Shown in pieces: positions 1 through 8,781 of a stretch of 64,000 nt of DNA. The stretch's first letter is position 1. Each line of letters opens with the position of its first letter. Location of the stretch: positions 15,972,858-16,036,857 of the forward strand of contig HG738139.1 in NCBI GenBank assembly GCA_000499405.2. Reading direction: 5' to 3'. The stretch comes from Onchocerca volvulus. Its lineage: Eukaryota > Nematoda > Chromadorea > Rhabditida > Onchocercidae. Under the pieces are notes generated by a model. That model saw only the letters and a program-made list of their open reading frames with translations. It had not been told where the DNA came from and did not search any database. The position numbers were made by a program, and so were the translations under genes.

Positions 1-195
1 ACTTCAATATAAGAAGAAGCATATATAATAGAACAAATCCTTGATATATCAAATATTTGAAGTATCAAATAATCATAAAGCAAATAATTTGAAATATTAT
101 ATGTCATAAAATTTTTCTATCATATTTAATTGTTATCATTCAAATTCTTATCAGAAAATGATAAAAATGAAAGAATAACTCCTATCATTTTTTAG

Positions 196-880
196 GTAAT
201 AGTTAATTTGGTACTGGTTGTCAAAGCACTTTTCTCATATCCATTACCATATTTTGCTGCTGTTCATTTACTCAAAGACAACTTATTCATGGGAAATCCA
301 AAAACACTATTTACAAGGTGAATATTATATAAAAGACATATTAATAAGCAATCCTAATTTGTTTCCTTCAATGAAACCGAATTTTTCACTATCAATTGGA
401 TGAATGAAACAAGAAATTGAATAAGAAATAAGCAGAAAAAATGACATTACTGATATGATTAAATGCTTAATTATGATATCAATAAATTCTCGGCAGAGAA
501 TAAATGTAATTAATCTTATCTTATCTTATACTGCTAATATGCGCTCTTATCAAATATGTATCAGTTGCTATGGTGCTGATCATAGTTTACGTGAATGGGC
601 TCTTTGTTTACGGATTATTTTGGTGCTTATTACTCTGATGATGGCAATGTCGGTACCTTATCTGATCGAAGTAATGGGCCTTGTTGGCAATATCACTGGG
701 ACCATGCTGAGTTTTATCTGGCCAGCAATGTTTCATCTCAAATTAAAAGCAGCGTATGCAAAGGAAAGTGATCGAAAATTTGATAAATTTATCATTGGTG
801 TTGGCATTTGCTTGATGACTGTTGGATTGTACTTCTCGACTCTCGAACTCATACAAGCAATCAAATATGAGGAACGATAA
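196..880 (+). CDS. unc-47: Vesicular GABA/glycine transporter (VIAAT), C-terminal exons
   Basis: This is the 3' end of a vesicular inhibitory amino-acid transporter (SLC32, amino-acid/auxin permease family), which loads GABA or glycine into synaptic vesicles in exchange for protons. Two exons are visible, 196..317 and 565..880; the rest lies left of the window. The first begins after a TTTTTTAG acceptor and encodes NLVLVVKALFSYPLPYFAAV, a transmembrane segment conserved in VIAAT. The second starts in phase after a TATCAG acceptor and encodes CYGADHSLREWALCLR, then GLVGNITGTMLSFIWPAMFH, and ends in FSTLELIQAIKYEER before TAA. Mammalian VIAAT has the same block order, including a CYG motif before a charged loop and a HSLE-like C-terminal segment. 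About 145 residues and three membrane spans are seen. The codon spanning the intron (AG plus T) keeps the frame. SLC36 or SLC38 transporters are less likely given the CYG loop and tail. Confidence 0.88.
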
Positions 881-1670
881 GATGAAGATTTTACTTGAAT
901 ATTTCAAATCAAATTGAAGATTGTCAAAAAGTGTTAAAAAAAAAAGTTTGCTCTTATATTGCTATCATTATGAAATTCCTTCCACAACTTTTCGTTATTT
1001 CTTTTCGAAGCCAAAAAATTAACAAATATTGATGAAATGAAACAAATATTGTAATGATAAATTTGAAAAGTAGCAAAAAATTAAGAACTTCAATATTTTA
1101 ATCAAATTTGAAGGTTTTTAGAAAGTTTTAAAAAAATTAACTCTCATAGAATTAGATATATGAATGTTGATAAAGATAACTTGTAATGCTGATAATTTGT
1201 AAAGAAGTCATTCCATTCTTATGTAACTGAACAATTGAAAATCTTTCTTAATGTTAATGTTGAAATCACACGTACGTTGGCACAAATCATATAGTTCTCA
1301 TTGATTTATTCTGATAAAAATTTGTATTTAATAAAATTTCCATTAATTTTTATAATCGCATAATGATATGAATTGCGTTAATTATATAAAAAGTATAATC
1401 GTAATGAAAGTAAGACGTATTCAAGCATTCATGTTTTATTTCTCCATTATTTATTCTTCATTATGTAATATGGGATGAAAAAAAACAATTTATTTTACGA
1501 AAAAACTAAAAAAAGTGAAATTTTATACTCCCTGAGTTCACGTAATATTTTTCCGGTGATAACAAACAACACTTTTCTTTTCAACAAATCTAAATTATTC
1601 TTTTAATCGTTCGACTTCTTTAAGTGATTATAACTATTTAATTGTGATTTAATAAACATTAAATTGAGCT

Positions 1671-1768
1671 AATATACTTTAAAAGGAAATGAAGTACTCG
1701 AATTTCATAATATCACATATGTGATATTATAAAATTCGAGTATTTCATTTCTTTTTAAAGTATATATA
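1671..1768. repeat. Long near-perfect hairpin (about 48 bp arms)
   Basis: The two arms are almost exact reverse complements with essentially no loop. The left arm runs ATATACTTTAAAAGGAAATG and on into GTACTCGAATTT; the right arm reads back the same with about four mismatches. The centre is CACATATGTG near 1715-1726. No coding capacity is seen. It could be a small foldback (MITE-like) element or a structured RNA; the sequence alone does not decide. Confidence 0.8.
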
Positions 1769-1955
1769 GTGATAAAATGAATTTTATAGGATGTAAATCT
1801 GAAAACACAAAATTAATTCTTGACTTGAATGTTCAACCACTTTAATCATTTCCAAACTAAATTTCAACCGGAAATAGGTAGCAAGGATGCAAAAAACAAC
1901 GAATTACTTAATTTTGGCTAATTGAATCCAAATGCAATGGAAATTGGGCTGCTAA

Positions 1956-2150
1956 TTATAAACCGGGTCTCGCCACGGTTCCTGTGTGGAAGCACCGTAT
2001 ATTTGAGAGAATTTTAGTACTTGGTGAGTGATAAATGGGTTTGATGGGGTTTTTTTTCAGTACTGTTGAGAGATATGTTGCAGGCTGCGCAACGTACGCT
2101 TCTCTACGTGAAGCCTTCATCGATGATAAATTTTGATATTCCTCTCTCAT
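1956..2150 (-). other. Ambiguous coding-like patch, open on both strands
   Basis: The minus strand carries a complete 64-codon ORF (ATG at 2150, TAA at 1956) that is more G+C-rich than its surroundings. It contains SRREAYVAQPATYLS and IRCFHTGTVARPGL; the second stretch looks a little like a mitochondrial presequence. The plus strand is also open if the GTGAGT...TTTTTTTTCAG segment (about 37 nt) is treated as an intron, giving PVWKHRIFERILV joined to LLRDMLQAAQRTLLYVK. I recognise neither product. No clear spliced-leader acceptor sits just before the minus-strand ATG. It may be a small gene, a decayed gene fragment or chance. Confidence 0.2.
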
Positions 2151-2601
2151 GTTAATATCTCACTTATTCGTTTCAGTTTTTAGAATTATTTCGTGTAGTG
2201 ATGAATTGATTTTATGCAAGTTTTGGGAGGACTTGTTTGAATGACTTGTGGATTTAATTTAATTTTAGTGCATATATGATGCTTACATCTAGATGTGTAT
2301 TATATAATTGTACACTATTTCAAATCACATGACCACATTGTTTGTTCATTTAATTCCACTGTCCTAATCATATTACCGTATTGCTCGTACTCAATCGCAG
2401 CACTTTAACCACTGGCTGCTCTATTCCGACCATGTAATTAGGGGTATTTATTGACGTGATCTAATAGTATTCAAGAGACGTTAGAATGGCTTATGTTTCA
2501 TCATGTTTAACCTGACCACTAGTAACAGGTTTATATCAATCTAGATTCAGTTTATCCACTCTTTGCTTCTGTTGCATTTTACGGGAATATTATAGTTTTT
2601 T

Positions 2602-2746
2602 CTTTTTCAGTATGTTTCTCTCTTAGATCTTATCTTCAGATTAAACTTTAGATCTCATCTTCGGATCCTCTTTTTGTTTATTTTTTTGAAAGCATGCAAG
2701 AACCATTGATTTCATAGTGTCTAATGAGAGAAACATACTGAAAGAG
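2602..2746. repeat. Inverted repeat with internal direct repeat
   Basis: The arm TTCAGTATGTTTCTCTC (within 2602-2626) is repeated as its reverse complement within 2721-2746, about 95 bp away, so the region can fold into a stem of more than 20 bp. The loop carries a direct near-repeat, TTAGATCTTATCTTCAGAT followed by TTAGATCTCATCTTCGGAT. It lies about 340 bp before the rpl-15 start, so it could be in its promoter region or be an unrelated foldback element. Confidence 0.7.
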
Positions 2747-3066
2747 GAAAAAGGAAGGAAGTAAGGAATTTTGTTATTTGGTTCTTACTGAAGACTCACA
2801 CAGATCGATATCGTTTCTGAATCGTATTTTAATATGTAGGTTCACTTAAAATAGGTCCTTGCCGATGTGTAAGTTTTACCAAAGTAATAGTCGATGTGGT
2901 AAGAGACAATCAGTTTGAAAGACTTCATGGACAAGACTTCATTTTGCTAATGTGGAGATATTAGAGATGTATATTGAATACCTTTGCCAGCGTATAATAT
3001 CAATTTCATCTATGGTCGAATTATTTTCAATTATTTTGTAGTAGAATATTTCCGTACTAAGAATTC

Positions 3067-3084
3067 TTTTTTTTTTCAGAAAAT
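3067..3084 (+). promoter_or_regulatory. Acceptor 5 nt before rpl-15 ATG (likely trans-splice site)
   Basis: A run of T ending in CAG (AG at 3078-3079) is followed by AAAAT and the start codon at 3085. There is no sign of an upstream coding exon. An acceptor this close to the ATG of a ribosomal protein gene is the usual position for spliced-leader addition in nematodes. An outron or a cis intron in the 5' UTR cannot be told apart here. Confidence 0.6.
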
Positions 3085-4704
3085 ATGGGTGCTTACCGAT
3101 ATATGCAAGAGCTATGGCGGAAGAAGCAGTCAGAGGTTTGTTTTTATTTGTTTGTAAATTGATTAAACATATTTAATGTTTTGCCAGTAGCAGATGTGTT
3201 CCGAAAGTTCCAAAAAATCGGTATGAAAAATAAAACTCCAACTCCTTTGTCTCATTATATGGAAAAATTAGAAATTTGATCAATTCTATCAATATCAAGT
3301 CATTCATTTATTAGATTAATTGAAAAGCTTTTGGTAGTTGGATCAAATGATTTTATGAGTGAAAAGTTTTGAACAATTTTTTGTGCTTTTTTGAGACTAC
3401 TAAAAAATCGAATAATCCGTTATAATTGTTGTGGCCTTGGAACTTCTTTAACAGTTAAAAAAATTCATATTACAGCTAGCATCTCTCTGTATAAAGGAAG
3501 GAATAAGATAAGTTAGTAGTATGAATGGAAGAGAGAAGATTGTTCTTATGATTTGCAACTATTTTGAGGAAAGGAAGAATTTCTTCGAGTACCTTTTTCT
3601 ATTTCTAGACAATGCGTTATTTGCTTCGAATACGCTGTTGGCAGTATCGACAGCTCACCGCTATTCATCGTATCTCTAGACCAACACGCCCCGAAAAAGC
3701 TCGTAGATTGGGTTATCGTGCAAAGCAAGGTAGTTTTTTTGTTTATTTTTTTTAAATAAAACATTATAAAAGATATTCTTTTCTTCGATGAATAGAGGCA
3801 AATCAGTTATTGTTTGTTTTTCATTTGTAAGTTGAGGATTGGACAGTTTAGTTCTAAGATTAAATTACAATTTCCGGTTACGTCATCTACCGTGTAAGGG
3901 TACGCAGAGGTGGTCGTAAGCGCCATGTTGTGAAGGGGCAAACATATGGCAAACCGAAAAATCATGGTGTCAATGAATTGAAATTTGCTCGCTGTAAACA
4001 ATCTGTTGCTGAGGTTTGTTTTGTTGGCTATCTTCCTTGTTTTCTTTATGATATTTCTTTTAATTATAACATCATAAAACATTTGTTTACAGGAAAGAGT
4101 TGGACGCCGATGTGGCAGTCTTCGTGTATTGAATTCGTATTGGGTTGGTCAAGATTCTACATATAAATTCTACGAAGTTATTATGATTGATCCATCGCAT
4201 AAGGTTTTTTCTTTTTTCTGCTACTTCATTATTATTGCATTGTCTCTCTGATAACGGAAATACAGATATTTTATGATCAAATTAAGGTGTAATGATGGCT
4301 AGCCTATTATGATACAGACTATTTGTAAGTTTATAGTTATGTAGGTTTCTAATTTTTGCTTTCTTTTATCATCAGAAAATGTATTCATTGTATTTCAAGT
4401 TTAGTCAGTCAAATTGATGCCAAAATAGAAAATTTTTGGATATTGATACATACTTTTGGTTTTTTTAATAGTAAGGAAAGAAATAGGCTAGATTTTTATT
4501 ACTTTTTAGGCCATTCGAAGAAATCCAGATACACAGTGGATAACGAAGCCTGTGCATAAGCATCGCGAGTTGCGCGGATTGACGTCTGCAGGTCGCAGAA
4601 GCCGTGGTCTTGGTAAGGGACATCATTATTCAGCAACGAAGGGAGGTTCACGTAGAAAGTGCTGGCTGCGTCGCAATACTTTGTCACTTCGTCGTAAGCG
4701 TTAA
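3085..4704 (+). CDS. rpl-15: 60S ribosomal protein L15 (eL15)
   Basis: This is a core protein of the large ribosomal subunit, acting in cytoplasmic translation. Five exons are read by eye: 3085..3135, 3609..3729, 3877..4013, 4093..4203 and 4510..4704, giving exactly 204 residues, the usual eukaryotic length. The start is certain: [17 protein letters not shown] is the conserved N-terminus. Later blocks are [83 protein letters not shown] and a basic C-terminus ending LSLRRKR. All phases join correctly. One oddity: intron 2 must end at 3876 to keep the protein, but the last bases there are TTTCCG, not AG. Upstream AGs lead to a stop or the wrong frame. A lost A (TTTCCAG) would explain it, either as an assembly error or as a true splice-site lesion. 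No intronic snoRNA was recognised. Confidence 0.95.
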
Positions 4705-5082
4705 AAATATGAAATATAATATAAGCTGATTGTTATGTATTTCGTTTACTTACTGTTAAATGACGATTTAAATTGATAAAATGTTTGGGTTTTAATTAGT
4801 TTTTTAATGCATTATACACTAGATTGATAGACTCGTTTATGGGACGACTGAAATACATGAACAAATAAGATATGACTGCATCAACGCCATGCATAATAAA
4901 TGTCGTGCGTAGTCATGGAAAACAAGAAAGTTCATCAGTAATTGAAATTGGAATTTTGATGCCTTAGTTCTTTAAACATCATAGTTTGTTTTTAATATCT
5001 AATTAATGTAATGGATTTGGGACAAACATTGTTGATGATTTTGCAGTGTACATTTTTATCAGAGGTAAAAAGAGAAGAAGAG
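4705..5082. other. Convergent 3' spacer, rpl-15 and globin
   Basis: These 378 bp separate two genes that point towards each other. They presumably carry both 3' UTRs. One AATAAA is seen on the plus strand at 4895-4900, about 190 bp after the rpl-15 stop, inside a partly self-complementary stretch where ATGACT is mirrored by AGTCAT. Nothing else is recognised. Confidence 0.5.
4895..4900 (+). terminator. Candidate polyadenylation signal of rpl-15
   Basis: A canonical AATAAA lies downstream of the rpl-15 stop codon. It is far for a ribosomal protein 3' UTR, so a variant signal nearer the stop could be the real one. Confidence 0.3.
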
Positions 5083-7374
5083 TCAATATTTTGATTTCAT
5101 TTCTTCACTAAATTTGTTCACTAAGTTTCCGATCACATCGAAGAGTGTAAACCAAGCTTCTTCCACAAATTTCCCTTCGCAGTGAGGATATGACCGCAAA
5201 ATTATGATCACTTCTTGTAACATATTCTGAAAATGAAATAAAATATAATTTGCAGAGTTTACCAAAATTTTAGCGTAACATTTGAAGGTAGAATATGCAA
5301 GCATCTAACCGAAGTGATTGAAAAACTTTATCTTATTTATGCTAACTATAAAGTTGTTTCCTCGGACACAGAGATGATTGCTGATGAAGTGGTAAATTAT
5401 TCCTGATGCGGAGAGATGTAAATTTATTACTCTAATGTTCTAAAAAGGATTTTGCAATCATTTTTAATAGTAATGAAATTTTGTTGTGTGATAACACGAA
5501 ATTCAAAGTTATCAATTGATATAATGGGATTTGAGTTGGATTCAAACAATAACAATAATAAACTAATGCAAACCATGATATGATTTTTGCTAATATTCCA
5601 TTTCAAGTGTGCAATAGCAATTTTGCTTATCATTTTGATTAATCTTTCTTCGTCTTCCATGCTATCAATAATGTCTTTAAGTCCGGCCATATAGACTAAT
5701 CCATGCTGTTTTATTGCATCTGCCGTTATGATTGAGCTATCCGGAATAGCACGGAACTGTGGCCAAATCAATTTGTATTCCGGAAAATCTTTAATTAGCC
5801 TAAAAATACATAATATTCTGGAGGAAAAAAATGAATAAGTCAGTGAGATCTGCTAAAGTAAACCATGAAAGACAATTCCAATCTTTATCTATCATGCATA
5901 ATACCATTTAGTTAAAGCAAAATAAATCTAAACTTTAATTGTCAATATTTCTATCAAAATTTATTTGTTTTCTGGACAAATTGCAAATGTAACCGAACAA
6001 ATCAAAGATTATCATTTCAGTTTGGCCACAGATAATGCGTAGTTGATGATATAGCTTTTTATAATGAATAATCAGTACAGAGTTCAATTTTATCAGTGAT
6101 AAAGAATTTGGAATTATTCATGCGAATGATTCACTTATGATCCAAACTTTCAGTTAATATTCAGTAAATGTGTAAATATCAATTTTTCAAATATTTCTTA
6201 TGAAATTAAACTAAATTATTCTACCGTACTTTATTTAATTTTCTTTTTTTTGTTATCTTACATGGTACAATTTATTTTTTTTTATTTAAAATTTATATGA
6301 TTTACTTATTATTATTATTTGTTTTGTTAAAACTAAAAATTTCATTATACCCTGAATGATATTCTATTAATGGAAATTATATCGCAGAAAATTCTATAAA
6401 AATAAATTATTAAATTAATTTCGAAGTTTCGGCTTCTTTGCGATAAGAATCAATATTCTTCTGCAAAGAAAAGAATGAAAAATTAAATATACAGCGGTAT
6501 TTTTATGTCTGATAGATATTTGAATTAATTCTATTCCTAAAATCGATGATTAAATGACTAATTGATTGATTGATTGAGATAATTACACACATGAAATATC
6601 AGAAGTAAAAGGCTAATTCTTACAAAACAAAAATTTTTTGTCCATTTTCCCCGCGATTACCGTACAAATGTTTGAATGTTTCTTGAATGATGCATCGTTG
6701 CTCTCTGGACAATCGTTTTATTTCTTCCGTAAGAAAAACTTCTTTCAAATCTTGAATTAATAATAGTTTAATTAAGAGTAAATTATAGCTGAATTTTCAT
6801 TTTCCACAAAATATGGACAGATTTCATTTCCGATAAATTTCATCACATATTTCAGTGAAACAATTTGTAAAAGTCAGAAACTACATATGAATGATATCAT
6901 GCACCTAACGTCTCGAATTTTGATAATTAACACTGCAAATTTCTCATTTCATTTTCAAACAAAAAAAGAAAAAATTTTTTTTTGCTGGGAACATTTAAAC
7001 AAATATTAATTAAGCTTTGAAGAAATTCAAAAGAAATTTTAATGTAATAAATATTGATTATTGTTATTTATTACCAAAAGAAAACAAATTAATAATTAGA
7101 ACGAAGTTGAAATATATGAAGATGAAATCCGCATATGAAATAATAATTTTAATGATTATCAGATTAATTCAGAATATTTTTTTAACAAATCTCATTTCGA
7201 AAATTTTTGCCTGTTATATATCATTTTTTTTTTTTTTTACTTAATTGAAGTTTATAGTTTCGGTTTACTATTATGACCTTATAAAAAAATTGGAGAAAAT
7301 ATAACTCATAATTGCTTACCTGAGCGAATATTTGCTGAAGATTTATTTGCATGTCTGATGGATTCCACATACAT
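5083..7374 (-). CDS. Nematode globin
   Basis: This is a heme-binding globin of the diverse nematode family, likely with roles in oxygen binding, redox or sensing. Four exons on the minus strand join in phase: 7374..7320, 6750..6624, 5817..5574 and 5226..5083 (189 aa). Helix A is marked by LSREQRCIIQETFKHL. FPEYKLIWPQF leads to the CD1 phenylalanine (about F82). KQHGLVYM supplies the distal E7 histidine (about H99) and IAIAHLKW the proximal F8 histidine (about H131). The tail AWFTLFDVIGNLV is typical of nematode globins. No signal peptide is seen; the N-terminus carries a short Ser/Asn/Lys-rich extension. The last three exons are secure. Exon 1 (MYVESIRHANKSSANIRS) is chosen because its GCTCAG/GTAAG donor fits the phase of exon 2, but it has no similarity support. 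I cannot assign a glb number. Confidence 0.85.
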
Positions 7375-8160
7375 TACATCAATGATTTTATGCTTTAATG
7401 AGTTTATGTTTTGAGATTTGTCAGTTATATATGATTGGAATCTGATTGTAACTAATTAAAAATTAATATGTTTTCAGTGAAAAACAAAATACTATCAGTA
7501 AAAATTTCATTCATTACGAATTCACCAAACAAACAGTTAAAAAAAATACGAATCTAATATTAACTCATAATTTACGGTATTTGCGGCAAAATACAATAAT
7601 CTTCAAGTGTCTTCACCAAAATTTTAATTTAGGATAAAAAACTGCAAATGAAGAAAATGAAAAAAAAAATGTGATCTTTTTTTTAAATCATAGGAAAGTT
7701 TTTTTTTAATTTTCTTTTCCGAAATCTTTGAAGCACTCGATAATATATTTATATTTTTTATGTTAATTAATTTCCGTTACATTTGTCGATCATAATTTAA
7801 TACTACTGATTGAATAACTCAATAAAGCTAGATACAATTTTCTTTTTGTCTTTTTGTTGGAGAATTTCCAATATTCAAAAATGACAAAATAAATTATAAT
7901 CTTTTTAATCGATATTTCTAACATAAAAAAACTGATTAATCAAATTGGTGAATGAAATCAAAATTCTTTCAAAAGCAGGAAAACTGAAAAAAGAGTTTAC
8001 ATAAAGTTTAAAAATCCTTTTTCTTGCTTCTTTATATTTAATCATCAACTTATAGACAAACTTTTCTTTTTTTTTTTTATTTATTAATTAATCATTAAAA
8101 ATACATAATCAAAAATTTCGCAAGACTATTGTCTTTTCATAATACATATAGTAAGTTATT

Positions 8161-8436
8161 TCATGTAGCTTTGCGAATGGACATTGATAAATTTATTAAA
8201 TGCTTTAAGCCAGGACGAAGTGAAACTATCTTTTGATCAGTGAGTAATTTTAGAAGATAGCACGGTATTGCATGTACGGTATCTTGGATATGAAAGAAAT
8301 ATCTTGTTGTTTTGTTTCTTTGTATATAAGAGTAAATATATGACAAATCCTGATATGATATGATAGTGCTTGCATCGTAGCTGGGATTCTGAATCGAAAA
8401 AGCTTCATGTATATGGAATATTATAAATTCAAGCAT
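8161..8436 (-). other. Unrecognised ORF, possible short minus-strand gene
   Basis: The minus strand is open for about 115 codons, from near 8506 to a TGA at 8161. An ATG at 8436 gives 91 residues, ending in CYLLKLLTDQKIVSLRPGLK and a basic tail. A good acceptor (TTTTTCGATTCAG) sits inside it, and an AATAAA lies about 75 bp past the stop on the same strand, so it could be a terminal exon. The plus strand over 8363-8637 is also open for about 91 codons and proline-rich near its end (PGVIPEKPYTSFLNNKPF). At most one is likely to be real. I recognise neither family. Confidence 0.2.
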
Positions 8437-8740
8437 GAAATCCTCAGTAGGATTGTTTATTCCATTGCAGAATATGAAGTAATTCGGCCATTTCCAAGCA
8501 TACAGAATATTTATACTTCATTAAACCATAATAATCCCCTGCTATATCCCGGAGTCATTCCGGAAAAGCCCTACACATCATTCCTCAACAACAAGCCATT
8601 CTCACTCAATCCATCTAACATATGTCACTTCGATTGAAATCAATGAATTCTGCCTAAATGCAAATTCGCTACATGGTGGCGAGAATTATTTAAATTTATG
8701 AAGGAATTATTAATAAATTTCTAGTCGGATTTCAAAAATA

Positions 8741-8750
8741 TTATTTGCAG
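8741..8750 (+). promoter_or_regulatory. Acceptor upstream of ddx24 start (likely trans-splice site)
   Basis: TTATTTGCAG ends at 8750, 31 nt before the ATG at 8782, with no coding exon before it that fits. This is a plausible spliced-leader acceptor and supports 8782 as the first ATG of the mRNA. Confidence 0.5.
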
Positions 8751-8781
8751 ACTTCGATTACTTCGCAACAAATTCGTTCAA

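Larger units (their letters stand above)
881..3084. other. Spacer between VIAAT and rpl-15
   Basis: About 2.2 kb follow the transporter stop codon. The stretch is A+T-rich with no gene I can identify firmly. It holds a long hairpin (1671-1768), a coding-like patch open on both strands (1956-2150) and an inverted repeat (2602-2746), listed separately. The last few hundred bases presumably carry the rpl-15 promoter; I recognise no TATA box or initiator with confidence. Confidence 0.6.
7375..8781. other. Divergent spacer between globin and ddx24
   Basis: About 1.4 kb lie between two genes that face away from each other, so both promoters should be here. Most of it is low-complexity A+T. The exception is 8161-8640, which is richer in G+C and open in one frame on each strand (listed separately). 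No TATA box or other site is recognised with confidence. Confidence 0.5.

Noticed and set aside
3136..4509. snoRNA in rpl-15 introns
   Set aside because: Ribosomal protein introns often host box C/D snoRNAs, but no properly ordered TGATGA and CTGA box pair with terminal stem was seen.
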